Positions 26,226 through 35,715 of a stretch of 64,000 nucleotides of DNA are shown here, piece after piece (the first letter of the stretch is position 1; every line of letters starts with the position of its first letter). Both the position numbers and the translations under genes were made by a program. A model generated the notes under the pieces. The model was not told where the DNA came from and made no database searches. It saw nothing but the letters and a program-made list of their open reading frames with translations. Source of the stretch: Chitinophagaceae bacterium (GTDB lineage Bacteria; Bacteroidota; Bacteroidia; Chitinophagales; Chitinophagaceae); the NCBI GenBank assembly GCA_019752045.1, contig JAIEMP010000011.1:62001-126000 (forward strand), in the 5' to 3' direction.

Positions 26226-26819
26226 TTATTTCATTTTTTTCTGTATCATCTTCCCCATTTCCAAATGATGCTCTACTGTTTTCTTTGTACTCATCACCAT
26301 TTTTTTAAATTCAGCATCAGTTACATTTTTTTCAGCATCATTTAATTTGCCAAGAATTTCTTCATGATCCGAAATTAATTTTTCTGTCCAGGCTTTATCC
26401 CATTCATTACCAGGACTTGCATTAATGTTAACTGCATTGGTAGTATCTATGTTGGGCATGTTAATATTGCTGTGAGCTTTTATATACTTGCCTACCTCTT
26501 CGGATAATTTTTTATGATCTGCCAGCATCATGCGGCTGTGATCTTTTATGTCTTTCATTTTTCCATTAGAAATGCCCGCATTTAAAAAAGCAATCTCACC
26601 TGCATTCTTTGGCACCAGGTAATTTAAAGCATCCTGCTCCGGACTGGAAGTTGACATAGGAGTTGTAGTATTCTGATCGTTCATTGTATTGTCTGTTCTA
26701 CTATTATCCATATTGTTAGTAGTATCAAGATTTGTAGTTGTTTTTTCAGTGGCAGTATCATTGCAACTTATTATTAATAAAGCAGCAGCAAAACAACTGG
26801 TTATTTTAATGATTTTCAT
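26226..26819 (-). CDS. DUF4142 lipoprotein
   Basis: The start is set at 26819 because the product then begins MKIIKITSCFAAALLIISCND, a signal peptide with a lipobox. After a Thr/Asn-rich linker, the domain (about residues 70-195) has the DUF4142 pattern of helices with LNAGISNGKMKDIKDHSRMMLADHKKL, related to ferritin-like DUF305 proteins. These are periplasmic proteins of unknown function, often stress-related. It is transcribed alone, convergent to the MFS gene. Confidence 0.85.
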   Translation of the reverse strand: MKIIKITSCFAAALLIISCNDTATEKTTTNLDTTNNMDNSRTDNTMNDQNTTTPMSTSSPEQDALNYLVPKNAGEIAFLNAGISNGKMKDIKDHSRMMLADHKKLSEEVGKYIKAHSNINMPNIDTTNAVNINASPGNEWDKAWTEKLISDHEEILGKLNDAEKNVTDAEFKKMVMSTKKTVEHHLEMGKMIQKKMK

Positions 26820-27203
26820 AATTATGTTTTTGATATAAAATATATTTCTTTCATTAGAAAGTAATAAATATTTATGCCACATTTAATATAGAACCTGAGA
26901 CTACTTTATAGTCTATTTCTTTAATTTAATGATAAAAGCATTTATGACTTAGATTAATGGACTTATTGTAAATAACAGGTAAATAATCTGGTATTTTTTA
27001 TTTTGAGGTATTATTAGCTCAAATTGACCTGTATAATTTACAGTACTATAGAATTATCTTGTAGAATATAAATCCCCACACTGAGAAAATAATTGCTGGA
27101 CTTTTAGTAAAATATTTATTTCAAGATTGAGAATTAATGCTTATAATTATTTTTAAAAGATAAAAGAAAGTGATATCGAATCCGAAAAATATTTGATCCA
27201 ATT
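26820..27203. other. AT-rich intergenic stretch without visible gene
   Basis: This 384-base gap between two minus-strand genes is very AT-rich and contains no ORF, hairpin or repeat I can recognise. It should hold the promoter of the DUF4142 gene, but no perfect CAAAnnTA (minus-strand TAnnTTTG) box was found. Confidence 0.6.
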
Positions 27204-28394
27204 TTACCTCAATCCCTTCTTCATCTCCTCCACACACCAGTTTACAAAATTGATCACTTGGTCTTCAACCGGTGCATAGGGCCCGGGGCGATAGCCATTC
27301 GTTTCTATTCCTCTGAAATTATTTTCACAGAGTTGTCCATCCTGCTCTCCGGTGATTTCCCAAAATTCAGTCAGACGATTCAGATCATAATCGTTTCCTT
27401 CAACTGCATTTTTATCAATCAGCCAGCAAAATTCAACATCAGTTGTTGATGCATTTACAACAGTTACTCTCATCGTCCATATATAATCACTCACCGCATC
27501 CATCCAGAAGTTGGGATAATTCACCAAGCCAATCACTCCTGCATCATAATCTTTATGAGTGCCCATCGGTATAGAAATTTTTTTTCCATCCACACTATAA
27601 CTTTCTACACCCGGTCGCAACGGATAACGAACGGCATACGTAGTAGTGCCGGGAGTTACTTCTACCAGTTCAGTCGCCAATCCGTTTGCCTGCCATGTTT
27701 TTTGTTTGGTAGCCGTAAGTACATCGGTATCTTCCCGAAGGTTGGCACCAATCACTGCACTGCAATATTCGGGATGTGCAGCACCACAATGATAACATTC
27801 ACGAAAATTTTCTGCTACTAATTTCCAGTTGGCTCTTAATGTGTAATTTTTTATAGCAGCAACTTTTGCATCATTGATCTGGAAAGGTGCTAAGTAAGGA
27901 GTTAAACTTTTTTGGATGTTAAAAAAATCAGGAGCTTCATCAGCAATACAAATAAAGATCAATCCTTCTACTGTATCAACATGAACAGATCGTAAGTTGA
28001 ATTCATCTTTACAAAAATCATCAGGCATCATCCGGGCATTCAGTAATGTGCCATCTTTATCATACACCCATTGATGATAAGGACAAATCAATTTCGCCGC
28101 ATTACCTTTTTGTTCTAAACAAATAGCAGATCCTCTATGTGCACAGGTATTATAATGTGCATACACTTCACCTTTATTTCCACGAATAATTATGATTGCA
28201 TCTTTTTGCAGGTTGTAAATAAAATAATCGCCTGCCCTGGGTATTTGTGCCGTGTTACCTGCAAACAACCAGTTTGTTTGCCAGATAGATTTCCATTCAA
28301 AACCTAACAACTCTTCGTTGGTATAGAATGCTTGTTCTAAACTGAAGCCTGGTTTTTGCCGGGAAATCAACTCTTCTATTTGCGATTTTTTCAT
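27204..28394 (-). CDS. Rieske-type aromatic-ring/quaternary-amine oxygenase, alpha subunit
   Basis: The Rieske [2Fe-2S] motif is CAHRG (C84, H86) followed by CPYHQW (C104, H107). The mononuclear iron site is suggested by NFRECYHCGAAHPEYC near residue 195 and the later NYPNFWMDAVSDYIW segment. At 396 residues it has the normal alpha-subunit length. The closest families hydroxylate aromatic rings or demethylate betaines and carnitine; the substrate is not readable. No reductase or beta subunit is adjacent, so electrons must come from elsewhere. A TetR-type palindrome lies 38 bases upstream. Confidence 0.88.
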   Translation of the reverse strand: MKKSQIEELISRQKPGFSLEQAFYTNEELLGFEWKSIWQTNWLFAGNTAQIPRAGDYFIYNLQKDAIIIIRGNKGEVYAHYNTCAHRGSAICLEQKGNAAKLICPYHQWVYDKDGTLLNARMMPDDFCKDEFNLRSVHVDTVEGLIFICIADEAPDFFNIQKSLTPYLAPFQINDAKVAAIKNYTLRANWKLVAENFRECYHCGAAHPEYCSAVIGANLREDTDVLTATKQKTWQANGLATELVEVTPGTTTYAVRYPLRPGVESYSVDGKKISIPMGTHKDYDAGVIGLVNYPNFWMDAVSDYIWTMRVTVVNASTTDVEFCWLIDKNAVEGNDYDLNRLTEFWEITGEQDGQLCENNFRGIETNGYRPGPYAPVEDQVINFVNWCVEEMKKGLR

Positions 28395-28431
28395 GCCAAC
28401 TATTGTTGGATAAATATACTTTTAATTTAGT

Positions 28432-28443
28432 GACCAACTGGTC
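28432..28443. promoter_or_regulatory. Candidate TetR-family operator
   Basis: The palindrome GACCA-AC-TGGTC lies in the divergent spacer between the Rieske and SGNH genes. On the minus strand it overlaps a TTG that stands 19 bases from tatattta, a near match to the TAnnTTTG promoter box, so a bound repressor would block the Rieske promoter. The motif shape resembles known TetR operators with GACC..GGTC ends. No tetR gene is in the window. Confidence 0.5.
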
Positions 28444-28486
28444 TTTATGTGGGATAAATGGAAGAAAATAACTCTTGGCCAATCGC

Positions 28487-28494
28487 TACTTTTG
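28487..28494 (+). promoter_or_regulatory. Putative promoter -7 box for SGNH-PhoD-GH3 genes
   Basis: TACTTTTG is a perfect TAnnTTTG box 27 bases before the SGNH start codon. No clear TTTG at -33 was found, so the call rests on the -7 box alone. Confidence 0.4.
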
Positions 28495-28520
28495 GGCATT
28501 AAGTATTACCTTAAAGCATT

Positions 28521-29189
28521 ATGAAGATGAAGCTCAAAAACGCTCTGTTTTTTCTTATTTCTTTTCTTTTTTTTAGTGTTACTGCTAAGACCCAACCATT
28601 TTTTGAAGACATACAGGCGTTCAAAAAAATGGATAGCATCAGTATGCCTGCAAAAAAACAAATTTTGCTCATCGGCAGTTCTTCTTTTACCATTTGGAAA
28701 GATGTACAAACTTATTTTCCGGGGTATTCCATATTAAATCGTGGCTTTGGCGGCTCCTCTTTGCCGGATGTAATAAGGTATAGTGATGATGTAATTTTCA
28801 AATATCAGCCCAAACAAATTTTGATTTATTGTGGCGAAAACGATTTTGCGGCCAGCGATACTGTTTCAGTACAAACAGTAGTGAACCGGTTTAAAGAATT
28901 GTATCTTTTAATAAGAATGAAATACAAAAAAGTGCATGTGGCATATGTTTCTATGAAACCAAGTCCCAGCCGGAAACACCTGATGCTAAAATTCGATGCA
29001 GCCAACAAAGCCATTCAGCAATTTTTAGCTACACAAAAGAAAACTGCTTTCATTGATGTATATCATGCAATGCTCAAATCAGATGGTACAGCAATGACAG
29101 ATATTTTCCTTGAAGACGAGCTGCACATGAATGCAAAAGGATATGCTATCTGGCAACAAATTATTCAACCATATCTAATAAATAAATGA
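28521..29189 (+). CDS. Secreted SGNH/GDSL hydrolase
   Basis: A signal peptide (ALFFLISFLFFSVTAKTQ) precedes the GDSL block LIGSSSFTIW with the nucleophilic serine near residue 53. Block II glycine (RGFGGSSLPD), block III Asn (GENDFA) and the DELHMNAKGY Asp/His block complete the fold. It probably removes acyl groups from glycans or lipids in the periplasm. At 222 residues it is a typical single-domain enzyme. Its stop overlaps the next start (ATGA), so the following phosphatase is co-translated. Confidence 0.87.
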   Translation: MKMKLKNALFFLISFLFFSVTAKTQPFFEDIQAFKKMDSISMPAKKQILLIGSSSFTIWKDVQTYFPGYSILNRGFGGSSLPDVIRYSDDVIFKYQPKQILIYCGENDFAASDTVSVQTVVNRFKELYLLIRMKYKKVHVAYVSMKPSPSRKHLMLKFDAANKAIQQFLATQKKTAFIDVYHAMLKSDGTAMTDIFLEDELHMNAKGYAIWQQIIQPYLINK

Positions 29190-30232
29190 TGATGAAAAAA
29201 AATGCTTTTGTTATTGTATTGATCCTGATCATTACTGCCTGTAGCGATAAAAAACCGACAGTCACTAAAATCGCTTTTGGCAGTTGTGGCGATCAGGATT
29301 GGCCGCAACCTGTTTTAAGCCTTGCAGCAGCTGAGAAACCAGATGCATTTGTTTTTTTGGGCGACAATATTTACGGCGATACCGATAATATGGATACGCT
29401 GCGTAATAAATATGCAAGATGGCAGGCACAGGCCGATTATAAAAATTTAGCAAGTGCTGCTAAAATCTTTGCTATATGGGATGATCATGATTTTGGACGT
29501 AATGATGCCGGAGTTCATTATCCCTGGAAAAAAGAAGCAAAAGAAATTTTCTTAACTGTTTTTAATGAACCGGCAGAAAGTGAAAGAAGAAAGCATGAGG
29601 GCATTTATACAACAGAGTATATTAAAAACGGCGATAAAATTATTCAGTTACTATTATTAGATGTCAGAACATTCAGGAATGATTTGTTATTGTATGATAC
29701 ATTTGCCAAACTGCCCAGAGAGCATTATTTCTACAAACCGGATTATAAACCACACACATCCCCCGATAGTACATTGCTGGGTGCAGAACAATGGAAATGG
29801 CTGGAAGGCGAACTGAAAAAACCGGCTGATATACGATTGATATGCAGCGGATCTCAGTTCAGCATTGAATATAATGGCTACGAAGCGTGGGCTAATTTTC
29901 CGCATGAACAGCAACGAATGTTAGACCTTATTAAAGCAACAAAAGCAAATGCTGTACTTTTCTTAACAGGCGATGTGCATTATGCAGAAATTTCTAAACT
30001 GCAGGTGCCGGGCTTATATCCTGTTTATGATGTAACGTCAAGCGGCATTACTTCTACCTGGGATTTTGCTGCTCAGAATGTCAACCGTATTGAAGGTCCG
30101 GTAATGGAAAATCATTTTGGGTTACTTACAATTGAATGGAAAAAAGATCCGGTCATTAAAATGGAAATCATTGATAAGAACAACAACCATCGAATTGAAT
30201 ATACGATCAATAAAAGTGAAATCAGTTTTTAA
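29186..30232 (+). CDS. PhoD-like alkaline phosphatase-family lipoprotein
   Basis: A lipobox (LIITAC, about residue 19) follows a short signal peptide. The PhoD-type metallophosphoesterase core is seen in KIAFGSCGDQDWPQ, FLGDNIYGDT near residue 60, IWDDHDFGRND near 97 and TGDVHYAE near 262. The family hydrolyses phosphomonoesters or phosphodiesters using Ca/Fe centres. At 348 residues it is shorter than Bacillus PhoD but normal for the Bacteroidota lipoprotein type. It is coupled to the SGNH gene upstream and lies 22 bases before a GH3 enzyme. Confidence 0.87.
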   Translation: MMMKKNAFVIVLILIITACSDKKPTVTKIAFGSCGDQDWPQPVLSLAAAEKPDAFVFLGDNIYGDTDNMDTLRNKYARWQAQADYKNLASAAKIFAIWDDHDFGRNDAGVHYPWKKEAKEIFLTVFNEPAESERRKHEGIYTTEYIKNGDKIIQLLLLDVRTFRNDLLLYDTFAKLPREHYFYKPDYKPHTSPDSTLLGAEQWKWLEGELKKPADIRLICSGSQFSIEYNGYEAWANFPHEQQRMLDLIKATKANAVLFLTGDVHYAEISKLQVPGLYPVYDVTSSGITSTWDFAAQNVNRIEGPVMENHFGLLTIEWKKDPVIKMEIIDKNNNHRIEYTINKSEISF

Positions 30233-30253
30233 CAGAAATAAAAAAGAAGAGAC

Positions 30254-32560
30254 ATGAAACAAGTAATAGTGATACTAATTTTTTTAAACGGCTTCAGTGT
30301 GCAAACAAAAGCTCAGGTTGCCGTAGATGCAAAAATGAAAGTGTTTATTGATGCATTGATGAAAAAGATGACGGTAGATGAAAAAATCGGTCAACTGAAT
30401 TTACCCGGCTCGGGTGATATCGTAACAGGGCAGGCTGCCAATTCTGATATTGGAAAAAAAATAAAAGAAGGAAAAGTAGGAGGACTCTTTAATATTAAGT
30501 CGGTTGAAAAAATTAAAGCTGTTCAGAAAGTGGCAGTAGAAGAAAGCCGTTTAAAAATTCCATTGATTTTTGGAATGGATGTTATTCACGGTTATCAAAC
30601 TGTTTTTCCTATTCCGTTGGGGTTAAGTTGCAGCTGGGATATGCAACTCATTGAACGAAGTGCAAGGATTGCTGCTGTTGAAGCAAGTGCTGATGGTATT
30701 AACTGGACGTTTTCTCCCATGGTAGATATTGCACGTGATCCACGCTGGGGAAGGATTGCAGAAGGTAGTGGCGAAGATGCTTACCTTGGTTCGCAAATTG
30801 CCAGAGCCATGGTAAAAGGTTACCAGGGAAATAATCTTTCGCTCAACAATACCATTATGAGTTGCGTAAAACATTATGCTTTATATGGTGCTGCAGAAGC
30901 CGGTCGTGATTACAATACAACCGACATGAGCCGTTACCGGATGTACAACGAATATTTTCCGCCCTACCAGGCAGCAGTTGATGCAGGTGCAGGAAGTGTG
31001 ATGGCTTCGTTTAATGATGTGGATGGAATTCCGGCAACTGCTAACAAATGGCTCATGACAACAGTATTGAGAAATCAATGGGGGTTCAACGGATTTGTTG
31101 TTACAGATTATACAGGCATCAATGAAATGATTGATCATGGAATAGGCGATTTGAAAACTGTTTCTGCTAAAGCTTTGCAAGCCGGTATTAATATGGATAT
31201 GGTAGGCGAAGGATTTTTGTTAACCTTAAAGCAATCATTGAAAGAAGGAAAGATTACTATGCAGATGATTGATGCAGCATGCAGAAGAATACTGGAAGCA
31301 AAATACAAACTCGGTTTGTTTGATGATCCCTATCGCTATTGTGATGAACAGCGTTCTAAAACAGAAGTATTTACAGCAGCACACAGGAAAATAGCCAGAG
31401 AAACTGCGGCTCAAAGTTTTGTACTATTAAAAAACAGTCCGATGCGTACAGGAAACGGTGCACCTGTATTACCATTAAAAAGATCGGGAACCATTGCGCT
31501 TATTGGACCAATGGCCGATAATAAAGAAAACATGCCGGGTACATGGAGTGTAGCGGCAGAATTTGATAAGGCCATTTCTGTATTAACGGGATTAAAAGAA
31601 GTTGCAGGTAACAATGTAAATATTTTGCATGCAAGAGGATCGAACCTTGATGCAGACAGTTTATTTGAAGAACGTGCAGGTATGTTTGGAAAATCATTGC
31701 GGAGAGACAGCCGTCCTGCTGATGTGATATTAAAAGAAGCACTTGCAATTGCCAATCAAAGTGATGTAATTGTTGCCGTGCTTGGAGAGAGCGCAGAAAT
31801 GACCGGAGAGTCATCAAGCAGAAGCAGCATTGAAATACCGCAGGTGCAAAAAGAATTATTGCAGGCCTTGCTCAATACAGGAAAACCCGTGATATTGGTT
31901 TTATTTACAGGCAGGCCGCTGGCTCTTAAATGGGAAAATGAACAGGTTCCTGCTATATTAAATGTTTGGTTTGGCGGCAGTGAAGCAGGTTATGCTATTG
32001 CAGATGTGTTGTTTGGTGATGTAAACCCATCAGGAAAATTAAGTACCAGCTTTCCGCAAAATATTGGGCAGGTTCCTTTGTTTTATAATCATAAAAATAC
32101 TGGCAGACCATTGGCAGATGGTCAGTGGTTTCAGAAATTCCGCAGTAATTATTTAGATGTAAGTAACGAGCCTGTGTATCCGTTTGGTTTTGGATTAAGC
32201 TACACATCATTCAGCTACAGCAATATCAAACTCAGCAATACAGCTTTAAAAGGAAATCAAACACTTACGACTTCTGTAACTGTTACCAATACCGGTAATG
32301 TAACGGGTAAAGAAGTGGTGCAACTGTATATCCGTGATGTAGTGGGCAGTGTTACTAGGCCTGTGAAAGAACTCAAAGGGTTTCAAAAAATTGAACTGAA
32401 ACCAGGTGAGAGCAAAACCGTTTCATTCCGTATAACGGTAAATGATCTGAAGTTTTACAATTACGATTTAAAGTATGATTGGGAGCCCGGCGAGTTTCAG
32501 ATCATGATTGGTACCAACTCCAGAGATGTAAAAATGGAAAAAGTAAACTGGCAGAAGTAA
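30254..32560 (+). CDS. bglX: Periplasmic GH3 beta-glucosidase (BglX-like)
   Basis: After a signal peptide, the GH3 TIM barrel contains FGMDVIHGYQTVFPIPLG, SPMVDIARDPRWGRIAEGSGED and the nucleophile Asp285 in VVTDYTGINEM. The alpha/beta sandwich and the C-terminal fibronectin-III-like domain (KEVVQLYIRDVVGSVTRPVKELKGF) follow, giving the full 768-residue BglX architecture. It should release glucose from beta-linked glucooligosaccharides in the periplasm. A paralogue of the same architecture is at 45417; this copy has no repeat insertion in the linker near residue 398. Confidence 0.92.
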   Translation: MKQVIVILIFLNGFSVQTKAQVAVDAKMKVFIDALMKKMTVDEKIGQLNLPGSGDIVTGQAANSDIGKKIKEGKVGGLFNIKSVEKIKAVQKVAVEESRLKIPLIFGMDVIHGYQTVFPIPLGLSCSWDMQLIERSARIAAVEASADGINWTFSPMVDIARDPRWGRIAEGSGEDAYLGSQIARAMVKGYQGNNLSLNNTIMSCVKHYALYGAAEAGRDYNTTDMSRYRMYNEYFPPYQAAVDAGAGSVMASFNDVDGIPATANKWLMTTVLRNQWGFNGFVVTDYTGINEMIDHGIGDLKTVSAKALQAGINMDMVGEGFLLTLKQSLKEGKITMQMIDAACRRILEAKYKLGLFDDPYRYCDEQRSKTEVFTAAHRKIARETAAQSFVLLKNSPMRTGNGAPVLPLKRSGTIALIGPMADNKENMPGTWSVAAEFDKAISVLTGLKEVAGNNVNILHARGSNLDADSLFEERAGMFGKSLRRDSRPADVILKEALAIANQSDVIVAVLGESAEMTGESSSRSSIEIPQVQKELLQALLNTGKPVILVLFTGRPLALKWENEQVPAILNVWFGGSEAGYAIADVLFGDVNPSGKLSTSFPQNIGQVPLFYNHKNTGRPLADGQWFQKFRSNYLDVSNEPVYPFGFGLSYTSFSYSNIKLSNTALKGNQTLTTSVTVTNTGNVTGKEVVQLYIRDVVGSVTRPVKELKGFQKIELKPGESKTVSFRITVNDLKFYNYDLKYDWEPGEFQIMIGTNSRDVKMEKVNWQK

Positions 32561-32587
32561 ACAGATCGTTACGGAATAAATTGCAAG

Positions 32588-32618
32588 CGGCATCACCAAC
32601 AACAGGTGATGCCGATTT
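32588..32618. terminator. Bidirectional terminator between convergent genes
   Basis: A perfect 10-bp stem (cggcatcacc/ggtgatgccg) with a 7-base loop, followed by a T-rich stretch, lies between the GH3 gene and the convergent regulator gene. Confidence 0.8.
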
Positions 32619-32629
32619 GTTTCTATGCA

Positions 32630-35515
32630 TCAGTTAATATTGATGAGATAGTCGAACAGATTAACCTCAGAGCTGATGCCTAATTTTTTACGTAATCTGT
32701 AACGGCTTATTTCAACCCCACGAACAGAAATATTCAGCAGTTGTGCAATTTCTTTGGTTGATAAATTCATGCGCAAGTAGGCACACAGTTTTATTTCATT
32801 ATTGGTAATGGAAGGATGTTTTTCTTTTAAACTTAAAATAAAATTGCTGTGCACCTGATCAAAATGTTTGGTGAAGTTTTCCCACTCCTGATCCATATGA
32901 TCATCTTCACTCAATGTTTTGATCATTTTCTTCAGTTCACTAACCGACTGTGGATTGTCCATCACCTTCATTACATGTGTTAATTCTGTTTTTATTTTGG
33001 TGAGCAGTTCACCTTTTTTTACCAGGTGCATGGCAGAGGAAGCCAGCTCGGAGTTTTTATAATTGATTTCAACTTCCAGCTTTTCATTACGCAAAGTTAC
33101 CAGCTCACTTTCTGTTTTTGAACGTTCCAGTTCGTGAATGTATAAGAGACGTTTTTGTTCTTCTTCAAATTTTGCCTGCTGAAGGATAAACTTTTTTTGT
33201 TGCCACCTGAACACCGTGTAAATACATGCGCAGAGAATGAGAAAGTAAAGTATATTAGCCCAGATGGTTTGATACCATGGTGGCAACATTTTAAAATTAA
33301 AAATGGATGCCTGCGATTCATTGCCGAGGTTATTCCGCACTTTTACTTCAAACTGATAAGTACCTGCAGGTAAATTACTGTATTCTTTTTCTGTACGTTT
33401 CGTCCATTCAGACCAGTTATTATCAAACCCCTTTAAACGGTAGCTGTATTCCAGATTGGCCTGCATGCCAAACAACGCAGATGAAAATTCAAACCGGATA
33501 CTTTTCCATTGATCAGCAATTTCAGGTACTGCATCTGTCTGTTGTAACTGTTTTTCATTCACATCTTTAAAGTAACCACCAAACAGCAGGCTGTCTTTTT
33601 GGTGAATGATCCGCACAGATCGTATCTGCACCTGAAGGTTAGCTGATGTACGTTTATACTTGTCGTAGTTCACATGAAAAAATCCTTTCTCACCTCCCAT
33701 GAAAATATTCTGCTCGTTTACAGGATAGATAAATTCAAAACCACTCAGCAGTTTATTACTCAGTTCCGGCAAAAAAATCACTACCGGTTTTTTGCCTGAG
33801 TAATCAATCACTCCCAGTGATTTTTCATGAATGAACCAGATGTTGCCATTGGCATCTTCTTTCAGATAACGGATACTCTGTGTGCCGAGTAATTGTTTAT
33901 AAACAGGAGATGATTCAAAACTGTTTTTACTGCGGTTAAAGACATAGATTCCTTTTTCAGTAGCTGCAACAACTTCGTTTTTTATTTTAAAAACATGATT
34001 GTTCAGAATGGATGGAAGCCCGTTTTTATTGGTATACGATTTTACTGTAAATAAACCGGTCTTGTTTTTCAGTATCTGATAAATTCCATGATAAGGATGC
34101 GATACCCAGATATGATCCTGTTCATCAATGGTTACAAACCGTGATGATTCAATAAAATCGGGGACTTCTTTCGCCGGTATAAACCGTCCGTTTACATAAT
34201 CAAAAAACTGAACGCCTTTATAGTTACCTGCAACAATCTGTGCTGCCGGGAATGTAGCAGAAACAGGAACAAAATTCCAGAACCCCGGATTGCTGTTTAG
34301 AGGTTGTGCAATATTTTCATTTACAGTGAATGCACCTTCATGGTGGCCCAGTAAAAGTTGGTTATTGATTTCTGCTAAACTCCATGTCTGTCCTTTAGTA
34401 TTGGCAACGGCGGTAAAATCACCTTTGCTGAAACTCAGGTCTGTCATGGGTTGCAGCGGAACACTGAACAGTCCGTTTGAAGTGCCGGTATACAAGCGGT
34501 TTTTAAAAATGGCAGCAGTGTATCCTGATCCGTCCTGTTGATTGGGTATAATCCGTTTTACTGCACTGTTATACGCAATAAAATCAATTCCATTATCCAA
34601 ACCAAGCCACAGGTTACTCTGGTTGTCAAGAAAAATACTCAGTACATTATTATTCTGCAAACCTTCTGTTTTTGCAAAACGCTGAATGATATTTCCTTTC
34701 CAGTCTGCAATGTATACTCCGTTGTTACTGGTGGCAAACGCTGCCCATTCTTTGCTGATAGAAACAGAAGCATAAATCCGGTCACTTTCAAATAAACCTG
34801 AGTTAGGTGTGTTTACTTTTGAAAGATTGTTGGCCGAAAGAATATACAAACCGTTTTTAAGCATTGTGATCAACACACTGTCTTTATTCCCCTGCAGCAA
34901 ACCGGTAACCGGATCATTAAGCGGTAATGTACCCGAAACTGCAATTGGTGACAATACATTATTTTCAAGTTGCATGAGGCCGGCACGGTAATCATGTGCA
35001 TACACCTTATTATTACATACACCCATGTACGACCATTCAGATACTGCTTTGTAGGTTGCAACTGCCAGATTACTGAATTTAAAAATTTTGGTAGTTGAAC
35101 GGAAGTACACATCTTTTTTAAACGAAACAATATCCCATACATCACCAAAAGGCTGATCTTTTTCAGGAATATAGCTGTTGAGTGGGTAGTATTGTAAACG
35201 ACCATTTTTACCCGGCGAAAAATAACCCAGCTCATCCTGCCCGCCCACATAAATTTTATTGTCGTTACCAATTTCAATTGACCTTACAATGGTACGGTTG
35301 GGCAACGGGTATAAGTTCCAGTACCTGCCATCAAAACTCAACAACCCCTCGTTGTTGGCAATATAAATAATGCCGTTTTTGTCCTGCTTTATATCCCAGT
35401 TTTGAAGGCCCGCATTGTACGACGATTTAGAATAATTTATAACATCAGGGAGGCCAATGGTATTTTGACCATTCATCCAGAGCGGAAGAATTAATAAAAC
35501 GAACAATTTTTTCAT
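32630..35515 (-). CDS. Beta-propeller sensor regulator with LuxR-type HTH
   Basis: The start is set at the second ATG (35515), giving a signal peptide MKKLFVLLILPLWMNG. The periplasmic part holds about fourteen Reg_prop-like propeller strands (for example GLQNNNVLSIFLDNQSNLWLGLDNGIDF) and then a Y_Y_Y domain (YSYRLKGFDNNWSEW) near residue 700. One membrane helix (about 760-780), a coiled coil and a C-terminal LuxR-type HTH (LSTKEIAQLLNISVRGVEISRYRLRKKLG) follow. There is no histidine kinase or receiver domain, so it is a one-component membrane-spanning regulator. It is divergent from susC and probably senses glucan fragments and controls that locus. Confidence 0.88.
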   Translation of the reverse strand: MKKLFVLLILPLWMNGQNTIGLPDVINYSKSSYNAGLQNWDIKQDKNGIIYIANNEGLLSFDGRYWNLYPLPNRTIVRSIEIGNDNKIYVGGQDELGYFSPGKNGRLQYYPLNSYIPEKDQPFGDVWDIVSFKKDVYFRSTTKIFKFSNLAVATYKAVSEWSYMGVCNNKVYAHDYRAGLMQLENNVLSPIAVSGTLPLNDPVTGLLQGNKDSVLITMLKNGLYILSANNLSKVNTPNSGLFESDRIYASVSISKEWAAFATSNNGVYIADWKGNIIQRFAKTEGLQNNNVLSIFLDNQSNLWLGLDNGIDFIAYNSAVKRIIPNQQDGSGYTAAIFKNRLYTGTSNGLFSVPLQPMTDLSFSKGDFTAVANTKGQTWSLAEINNQLLLGHHEGAFTVNENIAQPLNSNPGFWNFVPVSATFPAAQIVAGNYKGVQFFDYVNGRFIPAKEVPDFIESSRFVTIDEQDHIWVSHPYHGIYQILKNKTGLFTVKSYTNKNGLPSILNNHVFKIKNEVVAATEKGIYVFNRSKNSFESSPVYKQLLGTQSIRYLKEDANGNIWFIHEKSLGVIDYSGKKPVVIFLPELSNKLLSGFEFIYPVNEQNIFMGGEKGFFHVNYDKYKRTSANLQVQIRSVRIIHQKDSLLFGGYFKDVNEKQLQQTDAVPEIADQWKSIRFEFSSALFGMQANLEYSYRLKGFDNNWSEWTKRTEKEYSNLPAGTYQFEVKVRNNLGNESQASIFNFKMLPPWYQTIWANILYFLILCACIYTVFRWQQKKFILQQAKFEEEQKRLLYIHELERSKTESELVTLRNEKLEVEINYKNSELASSAMHLVKKGELLTKIKTELTHVMKVMDNPQSVSELKKMIKTLSEDDHMDQEWENFTKHFDQVHSNFILSLKEKHPSITNNEIKLCAYLRMNLSTKEIAQLLNISVRGVEISRYRLRKKLGISSEVNLFDYLININ

Positions 35516-35558
35516 TGCAGGCAATCCAATTGGTTTGTGAATGTATATAATTTATTGT

Positions 35559-35625
35559 TGATGTAGTAATGATGTAGTGTAAATAGCCTGAAAATCAATT
35601 TTTTGAATTTTCTGATGTAGTAATG
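35559..35625. promoter_or_regulatory. Candidate operator repeats between regulator and susC
   Basis: The 13-mer tgatgtagtaatg occurs exactly at 35559-35571 and 35613-35625, 54 bases apart (about five helical turns), with a partial third copy tgatgtagtg at 35570. They lie in the 200-base divergent spacer. Direct repeats suit a dimeric LuxR-type HTH protein; the assignment to the adjacent regulator is inferred. Confidence 0.5.
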
Positions 35626-35715
35626 TTGGGCCTCCGTTTTTCTTTTTTGTAGCAGGAGGAAGTAGTTTTAAATTCTCAATTCCCTCGATTATTTTAAAAC
35701 TAAAACGATTGCTTT

